Of a DNA stretch of 64,000 nt, positions 29,831 to 39,755 are shown in pieces. Numbering within the stretch: position 1 is the first letter of the stretch; each line of letters opens with the position of its first letter. Location of the stretch: the NCBI RefSeq assembly GCF_041146395.1, contig NC_091006.1, positions 8,562,001 to 8,626,000 of the forward strand, given 5' to 3'. Position numbers and translations under genes: made by a program. The stretch is from Eulemur rufifrons (taxonomy: Eukaryota; Chordata; Mammalia; Primates; Lemuridae). The notes beneath the pieces are model-generated. The model ran no database searches. It was not told where the DNA came from and worked only from the letters and a program-made list of their open reading frames with translations.

Positions 29831-30479
29831 GGGCAGTCCACAGGGCCCCCTCCCCCGCCGCCAGCGGTGGCCCCCAACTAATCCAAAACGGTGGCTCCCC
29901 AGGAGCAGGGAGGAAGGACAGGTGGAAGAGGAGAGGGCGGGCCAGGGAGGGGAGGAAGGGAAAAGGAGAAAATGGAGGAGAGAAGGGGAGAGAGGAGAGG
30001 GGGAAGGAGCAAATGGAGGGGAAGGAGGGAGGAAAGGAAGAGAGGAAGGTGAAAACAGAAGGGGGGGCACAGGCAAAGCCGGGGGAGGGGGAAGCCGGCC
30101 CGGGAAAGGGCCCCCGCCCCCTCCCCTAGCCCGGCCGGCCTGGGGGGGCCACAGGGGGCGAGGACAGGGTGGAAAAAAGGAAGCCGGCCATCAGGAAGAG
30201 TGGGGGAGGGGAGGGTCTGATTGGGGGGAGGGGGCCACCCCCTTCCCCCCTCCCCCCAGAGCCTTGGCCCTGCCCTGGATGAGGCAAGGGCCTGGAGTCC
30301 TCACGCCCTCAGCCCCCACGGGAAAAGCATGCTGGGGGCCAGGAGAGGCCCGGGAGTGGAGGGGCTGGAGAGGATGGGGTGCTGGGAGACCCGGAGAGGC
30401 TGAGAAGGGGGCCGACGAGGTGGAGAGATGGGGAGGAGGGAGAGGAGGAGAGGAGGAGTGAGGGGAGGAGGGAAGGGAG

Positions 30480-30760
30480 CAGGTGGAAGAAGAAGGCGGA
30501 GGAGGGTGGGGTGTCCCGGGGGCTCCCGGCGCAGGGCCTCGGCAGGAGGGCCTGGCCACAGACTCCTGGTCCCTTGCGAGCAGCAGCCGCTGCCGCTGCC
30601 ACCAGCTCCAGTCCCTGGCTGGGCCTGCCTCCCGTTGCTGGCCGCCGCCACCGCCACCGCTGCCGCCACCGCTTGTCTCCCCTCCGAGGCCGCCGCCTGC
30701 CTGCCCGCCCGCCGCCCGCGCTGGGTCCTGGAGCGCAGGGGGGCGGGGTGGGGGGGAGAG
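30480..30760 (-). promoter_or_regulatory. GRIK5: Probable GRIK5 CpG-rich promoter region
   Basis: A dense CpG block with CCG/CCA trinucleotide runs (about 30640-30675) and stretches such as CCGCCGCCTGCC, set in CpG-poor GA-rich flanks. It lies 4.3 kb upstream of the GRIK5 start codon on the proper side. No TATA box was seen. Promoter identity is inferred from position and CpG content. Confidence 0.5.
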
Positions 30761-30984
30761 GAGGGAGGGAGAGAGGCAGGCAGGGAGGAGGGCTGGCAGG
30801 AGGAAGGGAGGGAGGCAGGCAGAGAGCAAGGAGGGAGGGGAGTCGGGGGAGGGGGAGCCCGTATTGGCCGGGGCTGGGGGCCCCCGCGAGGAGAATGCTG
30901 ATGAGAAGAAGGAGCTGCACTGGATGGAGGGCCCACCCCTGGCCACCCCCTCCACCACCCCATGCCACCGCCCTGCCCAGGAGC

Positions 30985-31540
30985 CCACAGAGATGAGAGG
31001 CGGGGAGACCTGGGGAGAAGGCCATGGAGATGGGGGAGAGGGCTACAGAGATGAAGAGAAATGCAGAGAGATGAAAGACAGCCATCAAGACCCAGAAAGG
31101 TGGACCAAGTCCCACAAACCCACAAGGACAAGGACAGGGAAAAGCCCAGAGATAAGAAGGCCCCAAGGAGACAAGGGAGCAGCCCACAGAGACATGAAAA
31201 AGGACCTCGGAGATAAGGGGCAGTTCATAAACACAGGCAGCTCCCCATGAAGGAAAAAAAAAGGGCAGAGGCCAGAGACACAAAGCACTTCCTTGGGTAC
31301 AGGGAGCATCCACAGAAATGGGGACAAGGCAGCATACCACAGAGGCGGGGAGAGGGCCAGGGGAAGCTGGAGAAGGTCACAGACACTGGGAGGAGGCCCA
31401 CAAACACCAGGGGACCCACAGACACATGGATGTGGCTCGCAGACACAAGAAGCCCACTGAGGCAGGAGCGACCAGCCACAGAGATGAGAGAGACTCCCCC
31501 CAAAATAGAAATAGCTCCCACAGAGGTGACGGGATGGATG
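30985..31540 (+). repeat. Degenerate minisatellite upstream of GRIK5
   Basis: Recurring words such as CACAGAGATGAGAG, CCATGGAGATGGGGG, CACAGAGACATG and CCACAGAAATGGGG at roughly 25-40 bp intervals. Units are strongly diverged. On the minus strand it reads as repeated SHLCG-like peptides, which explains the long open frames there. Confidence 0.6.
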
Positions 31541-31699
31541 GTGCGTGTGGGAATTCTCTGTAATGCATAGAGAAATCCTTGGGACACACAAAGATGAGTG
31601 GAAGGGAGCAGAGAGGCAGTGGGAAAGAGGGTGGGACAACAGGGCAGAGAGCTGGAGGGCAGAGCCAGGAGACTTCCTCCCTGGAACACTCTGCAGCCT

Positions 31700-33780
31700 C
31701 TCAGAGGGAGCTGAGCAGGGCAGGGGGATGGAAGACAGAGCAACCAGATCTTAGAATGGGGGTGGGTGGTGCACGGCTGGGTGGGGGTGAAATTTGGGGG
31801 AAAGGAACATGACAGTTGGCGCTGAAGGCTGAGCCCATGACTCACCACCACCCCCGATGCTCGTGATGGGGAGGAGACACTGACATACTCACGTGCAGCC
31901 CCCAGCACATGTGACCGCATGTCTTGAACACACAGCTGGCACATGGCAACTCTAGCACTACATGCCAGCCTAGCATGGGAAGCCCTCAGCAAGCTGGCAT
32001 GTGGGACATCCTCAACATACATCTGACCCCAAAGGACCACCAACTTTGCCCTTACCTCCAGCCAGGCCTGAAAGCCCACACTCATACCGGCCTTTAGGCC
32101 TTTGCTTATGCAGGACCCTAATGTAGAACACCTATCCTCTTTAAATTCAACCTGTCCCAGAAGTCCTAGTCCCATGCTACTACCTCCAGAAACACTGATC
32201 CAGGCTTCAACTTACTCTTGTATCGTTTGAAGAAGAGGGACCTAATTGACCCAGTAAGTTGGGCAATCCAAGGTCCTAGCAGAAAGGGACCTGAGAAGTT
32301 AAGCTAGACCCTCAGATTTTTAAATGGGGAAAAGGAGGCCTTAGCAGAAGCAAGAACCCACCCAAGGTCACAGAGCCTGTCAAAGACTGAGCCTAGCTTC
32401 CACTTCTCTGGCTACCTGCCCCAGGTGATTCCACCCTAAGGGCAAACCCAGACTTCCTGGAGCAGATTTCGGCTAGCTTGAGCCTCACTGATTGCCACCA
32501 ATGTCTTTCCTCTACTTTTTGCATCCATCCCCTCAACCTACAACCGCAGATTAGAGCCTGGGGGCCAAGAGTGTAGACCTTGGAGTCAACTGCTGGGTTG
32601 GAATCCTGGCTCTGTCTCTTCCGAATTATGGGAACTTGTACAAGTTATTTAACGTTCCTGAGCCTCAGTTTCTTTGTAAAGTCAGGCGAATAGTTTCTCC
32701 CTCATAGGAGTGTTGAGAGGATTAAACCGAATAATGCATGTAAAGCACTGAGCATAATACCTAGCACATCATGACACACCCAGGAGATGTTAGCTATTAT
32801 TATTAGACTCCTGGAGATAATAATAAAAATAACTAACTCCTACGTAGATCTTACTCTGTGCCTCACAACAATCATGAGACAAGGGCTGTTATTATCCCCA
32901 TTGCACAGATGAGAAATGGAGGCACAGGGCGGTTGACTTGCCCGAGGTCACAGCTAGGAAGTGGCAGGGCCAGGATCCCAATGCAGGCAGCATGGTTTAA
33001 CCACATGGGTCTGGTGTTAAATGGAGTTTAATCTAGGGGAAAGTCAGAACGTCTACTTAGAGCCCAAACAGACACAGCAAAGCTGATGACTGAAGAGTCA
33101 GACCTGGGTCTTACTCCGTGTTCCATCCTCTAGCAGATTTCTGGCCTCAGGTAGGTAAATGACCCAACTCTGAGACTCAGTTTCCTCATCTGAGAATTGG
33201 ATGGTGGTGAGGTATGAGAGATTGGACCAAGTGAATTTCTTGCAGCTCCCCCGTCTTTGGGTTCAGGGAGTAGCTCTGGAAACAGTTCTAACCGCACCAA
33301 ACCTACTCACTTCCCAGGCCCTGAGTGCCGCAGAAGGTGAGTAGGGATGGCCACAGCCCCTTGGACACATTGGGCCCCACTGTCCTTGAGCTGTGCAGGG
33401 TCAGAGTCACCCTGTAAGGAAGAAAAATAGAGTCCGACAGGCTCACTTCATTCAGACTCTCACCCTAACCGTCCTTCAGGTCCTCTACCCCCACACTCGG
33501 TTTCTTCAAATTAAACTTTTTGTTCCTGCTTTTCCTTTACCTCCAATTCCCTCTCCTTGCTTTCCCTCTGACATTTCTCCTCCCTCCCTCCAAAAAAAAA
33601 AAAAAAAAAAAGTTCTCTTGGTTCCCTCGGTTTTTTTCTCCTTTCGTTCCTATTGCCTTCATTCCTCTTTTTAATAATAGTCTTGAGCATTGGTTTCCCT
33701 TTTCTCCCTTCATGTGATTGGTGTCACTTTCCCCTCTCCCATTCGCGCTGAGTGCTGTTTTACTTTTTCCCTTTGACCCC
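31700..33780. other. GRIK5-ZNF574 intergenic spacer
   Basis: No exon was recognised. It contains a forward MIR at 32552-32800 (TTGGAGTCAACTGCTGGG, GAGCCTCAGTTTCTTTG), an inverted MIR at 32815-33010, a forward MIR piece at 33120-33240 and a pure A run of 21 bases at about 33591-33611. 31800-32550 shows nothing I can name. Confidence 0.55.
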
Positions 33781-34079
33781 TGGGGGTTTCTGAGCCTCAA
33801 CTCCCCGGCTCTAGCCCTACGGGCGTCGCGTGCCTCAATTTCCCAGACTTTCCCCCTCCCTGACGCGGACGCCAAATCCCGCCCGACGCCCCCAAGATGG
33901 CGGCCGCAGCCTCGCTCCGCCTCCTGACGTCATCACGCTGCCCTCCGCTCAGCGCTCCCCTCACGAGCCGTCAGAGGCGGAGTCGACGAGGAGGTGGAGG
34001 AGGAGTATCCTCCAGGGAGGTTTAAGGGGGCGGACATTATCAACCAGGGGGCCTGCCGGTGAGGGAACGTCGCTAGAGG

Positions 34080-34187
34080 ATTGGTTGGGCTCTGCTGGGC
34101 TTCTCAACGCTCCGCGCTATTGGGCCAAGCCTCAGAGACATGAGCGTCGATTGGCTAACCGGTAAGGGACAGACGAGCGATGATTGG
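34080..34187 (-). promoter_or_regulatory. ZNF574: Array of four inverted CCAAT boxes
   Basis: ATTGG occurs at 34080-34084, 34119-34123, 34150-34154 and 34183-34187, with spacings of 39, 31 and 33 bp. This is the arrangement bound by NF-Y in many TATA-less promoters. The array is just upstream of the likely transcription start. Confidence 0.7.
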
Positions 34188-34219
34188 GCGCGTTCGGCCG
34201 TTCGCTCGGCGGCCGAGGA

Positions 34220-34383
34220 GGAAGGTGGGAGGGGCGTTGCTGAGGGTGGCTTAGGGCTAGAGCGAGGCTGCGGAGCAGGCGAGACGCGACGGCGGGAGCT
34301 AGAGAGACGTAGCGCTAGGGTGGCCGTGCAAGGGGAACCGTGGCCTGGGCCTGGGTCCGGGGCGTGCGAGACGGCGGAGGCGG
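34220..34383 (+). other. ZNF574: ZNF574 non-coding exon 1
   Basis: A GC-rich segment ending GGCGG at 34383 followed by the donor GTGAGTG. It lies immediately 3' of the CCAAT array. The 5' limit (about 34220) is a guess. It splices to the exon holding the start codon. Confidence 0.6.
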
Positions 34384-36778
34384 GTGAGTGCAAGCGGGCG
34401 CGCTGAGGGCCGGCCCGGCTCCCCACCCTACCCCGCGGCCTTCTCTCCTCTCCCCGCCTGCGCACTGAGGGCCCGAGCGGGGCGCGCGCCGGGCGGTGAA
34501 GGCACAGCGGCACCAACGGCCGCCGGGGCACGCGGGTGGCGGGGCGGGGGCCGGGCCGGGCCGGGGCGGCGGGTGGGGAAGGGGTTTGAGTCTTGTGGCG
34601 GGGCTGAGGAGAGGCGGGGCTCGGGCTGGGGGCTGGGAGGGCCCGGGGCGGGAAGGGGAGGCTTTACAGCTGTCCTGGAGGAGAGCTTCGAGGCTCCATA
34701 GGGTGTTGGGGTAAAGGGACTTGGTAGGACGAGTCCAAGACCGCAGGGGCCAGGGCGGTTAGACGGCACTTGGGTTCCCGGTGAGGGGTTTAGGGAGTGA
34801 GAAAGGAGATAATTAAGTTAGCATGGGGAGAAAATGTAGTTATGCTTGGGTAGAATTAGGGCAGTGAATTGGTGTGAAAAGGTATTGGGAATCTCTCTAA
34901 GGAAGAGCTCTAGAGCTACGGGAGAGGTCCAGGTGTGAAGGATGGGGTTAAAAGTAATACGAAGAGACGTTAAAGCAATGTGTTTGGGGGGGAGTACCCT
35001 TCGAATGCGTTAAGAGTGGTATCTACGCAAAGAAGGGCCATGTTAGTAAGAAAAGGGTTTCTAGGTGTCTCTAGAATGCGCTGGGAGGAGGTCTTTTTTT
35101 TTTTTTTTTAAAGTACAGGTAATTAGGCCAAAGTGAAGATGGGATTTGGTTATTGGGGGTGGGGAATAGGGTGGCAAGAGATCTGTACGCTAAAAGGAGG
35201 GTAGGCTCTGGGTATTCCTGGAATGAGAATGAGGTGGTAGGTTGATAAGTTGGGGGTCTGGGTATCCCCAGAGAAGTAGGCTGGTGAGAGGGCTTTGGGT
35301 GTGAGGAAGAGGTGTCTGTCTACAGGATTAGGGTGGTGATGGGGGTTCTGCCTGAGAAGAATAGGGAGTCTGGGCATCTCTAAAGGAGATTTGGGCGGTG
35401 GGAAGGGTATGTGTGAAAGGAATTTAAGCCATTGTGAAGGGTCTGGATGTCCTTGGAGTCGGTTAGAGTCTGTGGGGATCTTTTTCTGAAAAAGAGGAGT
35501 TAAGCTGATATAAAGAGGGCTTCTGAGCGTCCCTGGAATGGGTTAGGGTGGGGTTGGGTCTTTTTGCAAATGAGAAGAGGTTAAGTTAATAATGTGAGGG
35601 AGGGTCTGGGTATCCCTGGAATGGCTTAGGGTATATGGGTGTATAAAGGGTTTAAGACAATATGGAGAAGGTATCTGGGCATCCTCAGAATGGGTTAGGG
35701 TGGGCCTGTTTTGCAAAGAAGAGGCACTTAGGTTGATATGAAGAGAGGGCGTGGGTAGCCCCGAATGACATGGGGTGGTTGTATTGAAGCAGAGAGGTTT
35801 AAGTCAATGTGAAGGGGGGATCTGGGGACCCCAGAAGGGGTTAGAATTGTAGATTTGGTCTTGGAACAAGGAAGAAGTGATTAACGTGAAGTGTCTGGAT
35901 ACCCTGGAGGCATGAGTTAGAGTGGTGGGACAGGTCTAGATAGGAAGAAAGGATTAGGCTTTTGTGAAGATGGGTCTGGGTATTCTGGATGGGGAGGTTA
36001 GGGTTGTGGGAGAAGGCCTTGATTTGTAGAGGATGTTAAGTAGTTTAAGGGGAGGGTTGGGTATCAGGAAGTTAAGGTGGGGAAGGTCTGAGTGTGGGGA
36101 TAGGTTAGTATGAGAAAATTTGACTGGATAATTGGATATGAGGAATCTGGGCATCATAGGAAGAGAGTTAGTGGGTAGCAGGGGTTGTGTGTAAAGGAAG
36201 AGGGATTGTACCACGTGAGGGTACTGGAAGTGAAGTGGTGGGGCGTTGGGACAGCTTGAATAGTCTGGGTGTAAAAAGAGGTCCGAGAACCTGGGAGAAG
36301 GAGCTGAGGCCCTGGGAAGAGTGTGGCTGGGAGAAATGGGCAGTTAAGGCCTATGTGAGGTTTCACCTGGGTACCTTGGAGAGGGAATGGGGTAGTGTGA
36401 GTTCATTAGGAGAGGAGACAGGTTCCTGTCGATGGGCGGGACTGTGGGGCCTGCTGGGAGGCATAGAAGATCAGGAGATTGGACAGGTTACAAGGATCTG
36501 GTGGGTGGAGTTTGGTTCCAGTAGATTCAGAGGTGAGATTTGGGGTAGATTCTGGGGAAGGGAATGCTGGGAAGATTTTTATGTTTGGTGTTTTTGTTTT
36601 ATGTTCAGGGGAGGAAGGATTGTTAGGGAAGGAGGTAGGATTAGAAAAGTCAAAAGAAGTTAGAGGGGGAAATAGATCTAAGGCTTTGGGAGGTGGGAGT
36701 GATAAAGGGAAGAATTATCACTGGGAAAGACTGAGGAAAGTGGCTTAACTGGTTTGTTCCCACTCTCCCCTCTCCCAG
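34384..36778 (+). repeat. ZNF574: ZNF574 intron 1, largely a decayed ~78-bp tandem repeat
   Basis: Recurrent TCTGGG(T/C)ATCC-like units begin at about 35207, 35257, 35369, 35442, 35522, 35605, 35674, 35750, 35821, 35894, 35975, 36056 and 36146, a median step near 76-80 bp. A typical unit goes TCTGGGTATCCCTGGAATGG, then GTTAGGGTGG, then a T-rich GTCTTTTTGCAAA part, then AAGAGGTTAAG and TGATATGAAGAGGG. Copies are heavily diverged. The acceptor is TCTCCCAG at about 36771-36778. Confidence 0.75.
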
Positions 36779-36798
36779 CCCAGGGCCTTGCCGCTGCC

Positions 36799-39489
36799 AT
36801 GACTGAGGAGTCAGAGGAAACAGTCCTGTACATTGAACACCGCTATGTCTGCTCCGAGTGCAACCAGCTCTATGGATCCCTGGAGGAGGTGCTCATGCAT
36901 CAGAACTCCCACGTGCCGCAGCAGCACTTTGAGCTGGTGGGTGTGGCTGACCCTGGAGTCACTGTGGCCACAGAGGCAGCTTCGAGCACGGGTCTCTATC
37001 AGACTCTAGTGCAGGAGAGCCAATACCAATGCCTGGAGTGTGGTCAGCTGCTCATGTCACCCAGCCAGCTCTTGGAGCACCAGGAGCTGCACCTGAAGAT
37101 GATGGTACCCCAGGAGGCAGTGCCAGCTGAGCCACCACCCAAGGCACCCCCACTGAGCTCCAGCACCATCCACTACGAGTGTGTGGATTGCAAGGCTCTC
37201 TTTGCCAGCCAGGAGCTCTGGCTGAACCACAGGCAGATGCATCTCCGGGCAACACCTACCAAGGCTCCTGCCCCAGTGGTCCTGGGGTCCCCAGTTGTCC
37301 TAGGGTCCCCCATGGGCCAGGCCCGTGTGGCTGTGGAGCACTCATACCGAAAAGCAGAAGAGGGTGGGGAAGGGGCAGCTGTCCCGTCTGCAGCTGCCAC
37401 CACCACTGAGGTGGTGACTGAGGTGGAGCTGCTCCTCTACAAGTGCTCTGAGTGCTCCCAGCTCTTCCAGCTGCCGGCCGACTTTCTGGAGCACCAGGCA
37501 ACTCACTTTTCTGCTCCTGTCCCAGAGTCTGAGGAGCCTGCCTTACAGCAGGAAACGCTGACCTCATCACCTGCAGAGGCACCTGTGTGTCAACCTGACC
37601 CCTTGCCAGCCTCTGACCACAGTTACGAGCTGCGCAACGGTGAAGCCATTGGGCGCGATCGCCGGGGGCGCAGGGCCCGGAGGAACAACAGTGGAGAGCC
37701 AGGTGGGGCAGCCACACAGGAGCTCTTTTGCTCAGCCTGTGACCAGCTCTTTCTCTCACCCCACCAGCTACAGCAGCACCTGCGGAGTCACCGGGAGGGC
37801 GTCTTTAAGTGTCCCCTGTGCAGTCGTGTCTTCCCTAGCCCTTCCAGTCTAGACCAGCACCTTGGAGACCACAGCAGTGAGTCGCACTTCCTGTGTGTAG
37901 ACTGTGGCCTGGCCTTTGGCACAGAGGCCCTCCTCTTGGCCCACCGGCGAGCCCACACCCCAAACCCTCTGCATTCGTGTCCCTGTGGAAAGACCTTTGT
38001 CAATCTCACCAAGTTCCTTTATCACCGGCGTACCCATGGGGCAGGGGGTGTCCCTCTGCCCACGACACCAGTCCCACCAGAGGAGCCTGTCATCGGTTTC
38101 CCTGAGCCAGCCCCAGCAGAGACTGGAGAGCCAGAGGCCCCTGAGCCCCCTGTGTCTGAGGAGAGCTCAGCAGGGCCTGCTGCCCCAGGCACCTACCGCT
38201 GCCTCCTGTGCAGCCGTGAATTTGGCAAGGCATTGCAGCTGACCCGACACCAGCGTTTTGTGCACCGGCTGGAGCGGCGCCATAAGTGCAGCATCTGTGG
38301 CAAGATGTTCAAGAAGAAGTCTCATGTGCGTAACCACCTGCGCACACACACTGGGGAACGGCCCTTCCCCTGCCCTGACTGCTCCAAGCCCTTCAACTCA
38401 CCTGCCAATCTGGCCCGCCACCGGCTCACACACACAGGGGAGCGGCCCTACCGCTGTGGGGACTGTGGCAAGGCCTTCACGCAAAGCTCAACGCTAAGGC
38501 AGCATCGCCTAGTGCACGCCCAACACTTCCCCTACCGCTGTCAGGAATGTGGGGTGCGTTTTCACCGCCCTTACCGCCTGCTCATGCACCGCTACCACCA
38601 CACGGGCGAGTACCCATACAAGTGTCGCGAGTGCCCTCGCTCATTCTTGCTGCGCCGGCTGCTGGAGGTCCACCAGCTCGTGGTTCACGCAGGGCGCCAG
38701 CCCCACCGCTGCCCATCCTGTGGGGCTGCTTTCCCCTCCTCGCTGCGGCTCTGTGAGCACCGCTGTGCAGCTGCAGCTGCGCAGGCCCCACGGCGCTTTG
38801 AGTGTGGCACCTGTGGCAAGAAAGTGGGCTCAGCTGCACGGCTGCAGGCACATGAGGCGGCTCATGCAGCTGCTGGGCCTGGAGAGGTCCTGGCTAAGGA
38901 GCCCCCAGCCCCGCGGGCCCCGAGGGCCACTCGCACACCAGGTGCCTCCCCAGCGGCCCTTGGAGGCACTGCCACAGCAGCCCCTGCAGCCCCTGCCCGG
39001 CGCCGGGGTCTGGAATGCAGCGAGTGCAAGAAGCTGTTCAGCACAGAGACATCACTACAGGTACACCGGCGCATCCACACAGGTGAGCGGCCATACCCAT
39101 GTCCGGACTGCGGTAAAGCCTTCCGTCAGAGCACCCACCTGAAAGACCACCGGCGCCTGCACACAGGTGAGCGGCCCTTTGCCTGTGAAGTGTGTGGCAA
39201 GGCCTTTGCCATCTCCATGCGCCTGGCAGAACATCGCCGCATCCACACAGGTGAACGGCCCTACTCCTGCCCCGAGTGTGGCAAGAGCTACCGCTCCTTC
39301 TCCAACCTCTGGAAGCACCGCAAGACCCACCAGCAGCAGCATCAGGCAGCTGTGCGGCAGCAGCTGGCAGAGGCAGAGGCTGCCGTCGGCCTGGCTGTGA
39401 TGGAGACTGCAGTGGAGGCGCTGCCGCTGGTGGAGGCCATTGAGATCTACCCTCTGGCTGAAGCCGAGGGGGTCCAGATCAGTGGCTGA
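36799..39489 (+). CDS. ZNF574: ZNF574, C2H2 zinc finger protein 574, complete single-exon CDS
   Basis: 896 codons plus TGA. The ATG at 36799 has G at -3. Upstream in-frame codons from 36754 lie before the TCTCCCAG acceptor at 36771-36778 and are intronic. The protein has 20 C2H2 fingers. Six scattered N-terminal ones begin near residues 16, 76, 126, 214 and 309 and at FKCPLC; a central group runs FLCVDC to YKCREC; a C-terminal cluster is LECSEC, YPCPDC, FACEVC, YSCPEC, with TGERPY/F linkers. Finger 8 has CPCG (one residue between Cys) and finger 15 ends H..C.A instead of HxxxH. It is a probable nuclear DNA-binding regulator of unclear targets; no KRAB or SCAN domain was seen. Length equals the human protein as I recall it. 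A NAGNAG-like acceptor (CAGCCCAG) could move the 5' UTR junction by five bases. Confidence 0.97.
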   Translation: MTEESEETVLYIEHRYVCSECNQLYGSLEEVLMHQNSHVPQQHFELVGVADPGVTVATEAASSTGLYQTLVQESQYQCLECGQLLMSPSQLLEHQELHLKMMVPQEAVPAEPPPKAPPLSSSTIHYECVDCKALFASQELWLNHRQMHLRATPTKAPAPVVLGSPVVLGSPMGQARVAVEHSYRKAEEGGEGAAVPSAAATTTEVVTEVELLLYKCSECSQLFQLPADFLEHQATHFSAPVPESEEPALQQETLTSSPAEAPVCQPDPLPASDHSYELRNGEAIGRDRRGRRARRNNSGEPGGAATQELFCSACDQLFLSPHQLQQHLRSHREGVFKCPLCSRVFPSPSSLDQHLGDHSSESHFLCVDCGLAFGTEALLLAHRRAHTPNPLHSCPCGKTFVNLTKFLYHRRTHGAGGVPLPTTPVPPEEPVIGFPEPAPAETGEPEAPEPPVSEESSAGPAAPGTYRCLLCSREFGKALQLTRHQRFVHRLERRHKCSICGKMFKKKSHVRNHLRTHTGERPFPCPDCSKPFNSPANLARHRLTHTGERPYRCGDCGKAFTQSSTLRQHRLVHAQHFPYRCQECGVRFHRPYRLLMHRYHHTGEYPYKCRECPRSFLLRRLLEVHQLVVHAGRQPHRCPSCGAAFPSSLRLCEHRCAAAAAQAPRRFECGTCGKKVGSAARLQAHEAAHAAAGPGEVLAKEPPAPRAPRATRTPGASPAALGGTATAAPAAPARRRGLECSECKKLFSTETSLQVHRRIHTGERPYPCPDCGKAFRQSTHLKDHRRLHTGERPFACEVCGKAFAISMRLAEHRRIHTGERPYSCPECGKSYRSFSNLWKHRKTHQQQHQAAVRQQLAEAEAAVGLAVMETAVEALPLVEAIEIYPLAEAEGVQISG

Positions 39490-39755
39490 CCCTGCCCTGT
39501 TTTCCCCTTCAGCACCACCATGCCCTGGTGCTGAAGGCCTTCCGACATCCCCTTAAACTCTGTACAGACTGTGCCCCTTCCCCGTCCTGTCCCTGCCACC
39601 GTGTAAGTTCTGTAATTGGATCTATTCTCCCTTCTGAGGTGGAGGTACTTTGGGGTCCTTGATATGCATAAAGGTACTCCCCCTACCTTCCACCTTTTAG
39701 CACTGGTGACCCCAAAGTGAAACCATCAATAAACACTGAGTTGGACATTATGAGC
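39490..39755 (+). other. ZNF574: ZNF574 3' UTR
   Basis: Short, unique DNA after the TGA, with the last segment ACCATCAATAAACACTGAG, ending close to 39755, about 20 bp after the polyadenylation signal and before a GT-rich stretch (GAGCTGTTGTC). Confidence 0.75.
39728..39733 (+). terminator. ZNF574: ZNF574 polyadenylation signal AATAAA
   Basis: AATAAA 240 bp after the stop codon, followed at the usual distance by a GT-rich downstream element. Confidence 0.85.

Larger units (their letters stand above)
26760..31700 (+). other. Extended purine-rich (GA) strand asymmetry
   Basis: Most of this 5-kb stretch is A and G on the plus strand, so the GRIK5 transcript strand is C/T-rich. It is a mosaic of GAGACAGAG-like words with no fixed period, broken by CpG-rich patches at 29550-30150 and 30500-30760. 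It generates many long Ser/Pro/Leu-rich minus-strand open frames that are not genes. Confidence 0.75.
33780..34720 (+). promoter_or_regulatory. ZNF574: ZNF574 CpG-island promoter
   Basis: CpG-dense DNA starting at about 33780. It contains AAGATGGCGGC (33894-33904, YY1-type), a perfect palindromic CRE TGACGTCA (33925-33932), inverted CCAAT boxes at 34080, 34119, 34150 and 34183, and many GGGGCGGG words downstream. No TATA box was seen. Exon 1 and its donor at 34383 lie within it. Confidence 0.8.

Noticed and set aside
30301..31340. Overlapping 276- and 343-codon minus-strand open frames near the GRIK5 promoter
   Set aside because: Pro/Ser/Leu-rich frames produced by GA-rich and CpG-rich low-complexity DNA; two frames of the same stretch are equally open, so there is no coding signal.
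31225..32175. 316-codon minus-strand open frame
   Set aside because: It crosses the degenerate minisatellite and its protein repeats SHLCG-like words only because the DNA repeats. No splice or start support.
36754..36798. 15-codon N-terminal extension of ZNF574
   Set aside because: These codons precede the TCTCCCAG acceptor and are intronic; the ATG at 36799 gives the family length of 896 residues.
38549..39142. 197-codon plus-strand frame inside ZNF574
   Set aside because: Shadow frame of the zinc finger CDS; its repeated HTCV-like peptides arise from the finger linkers.
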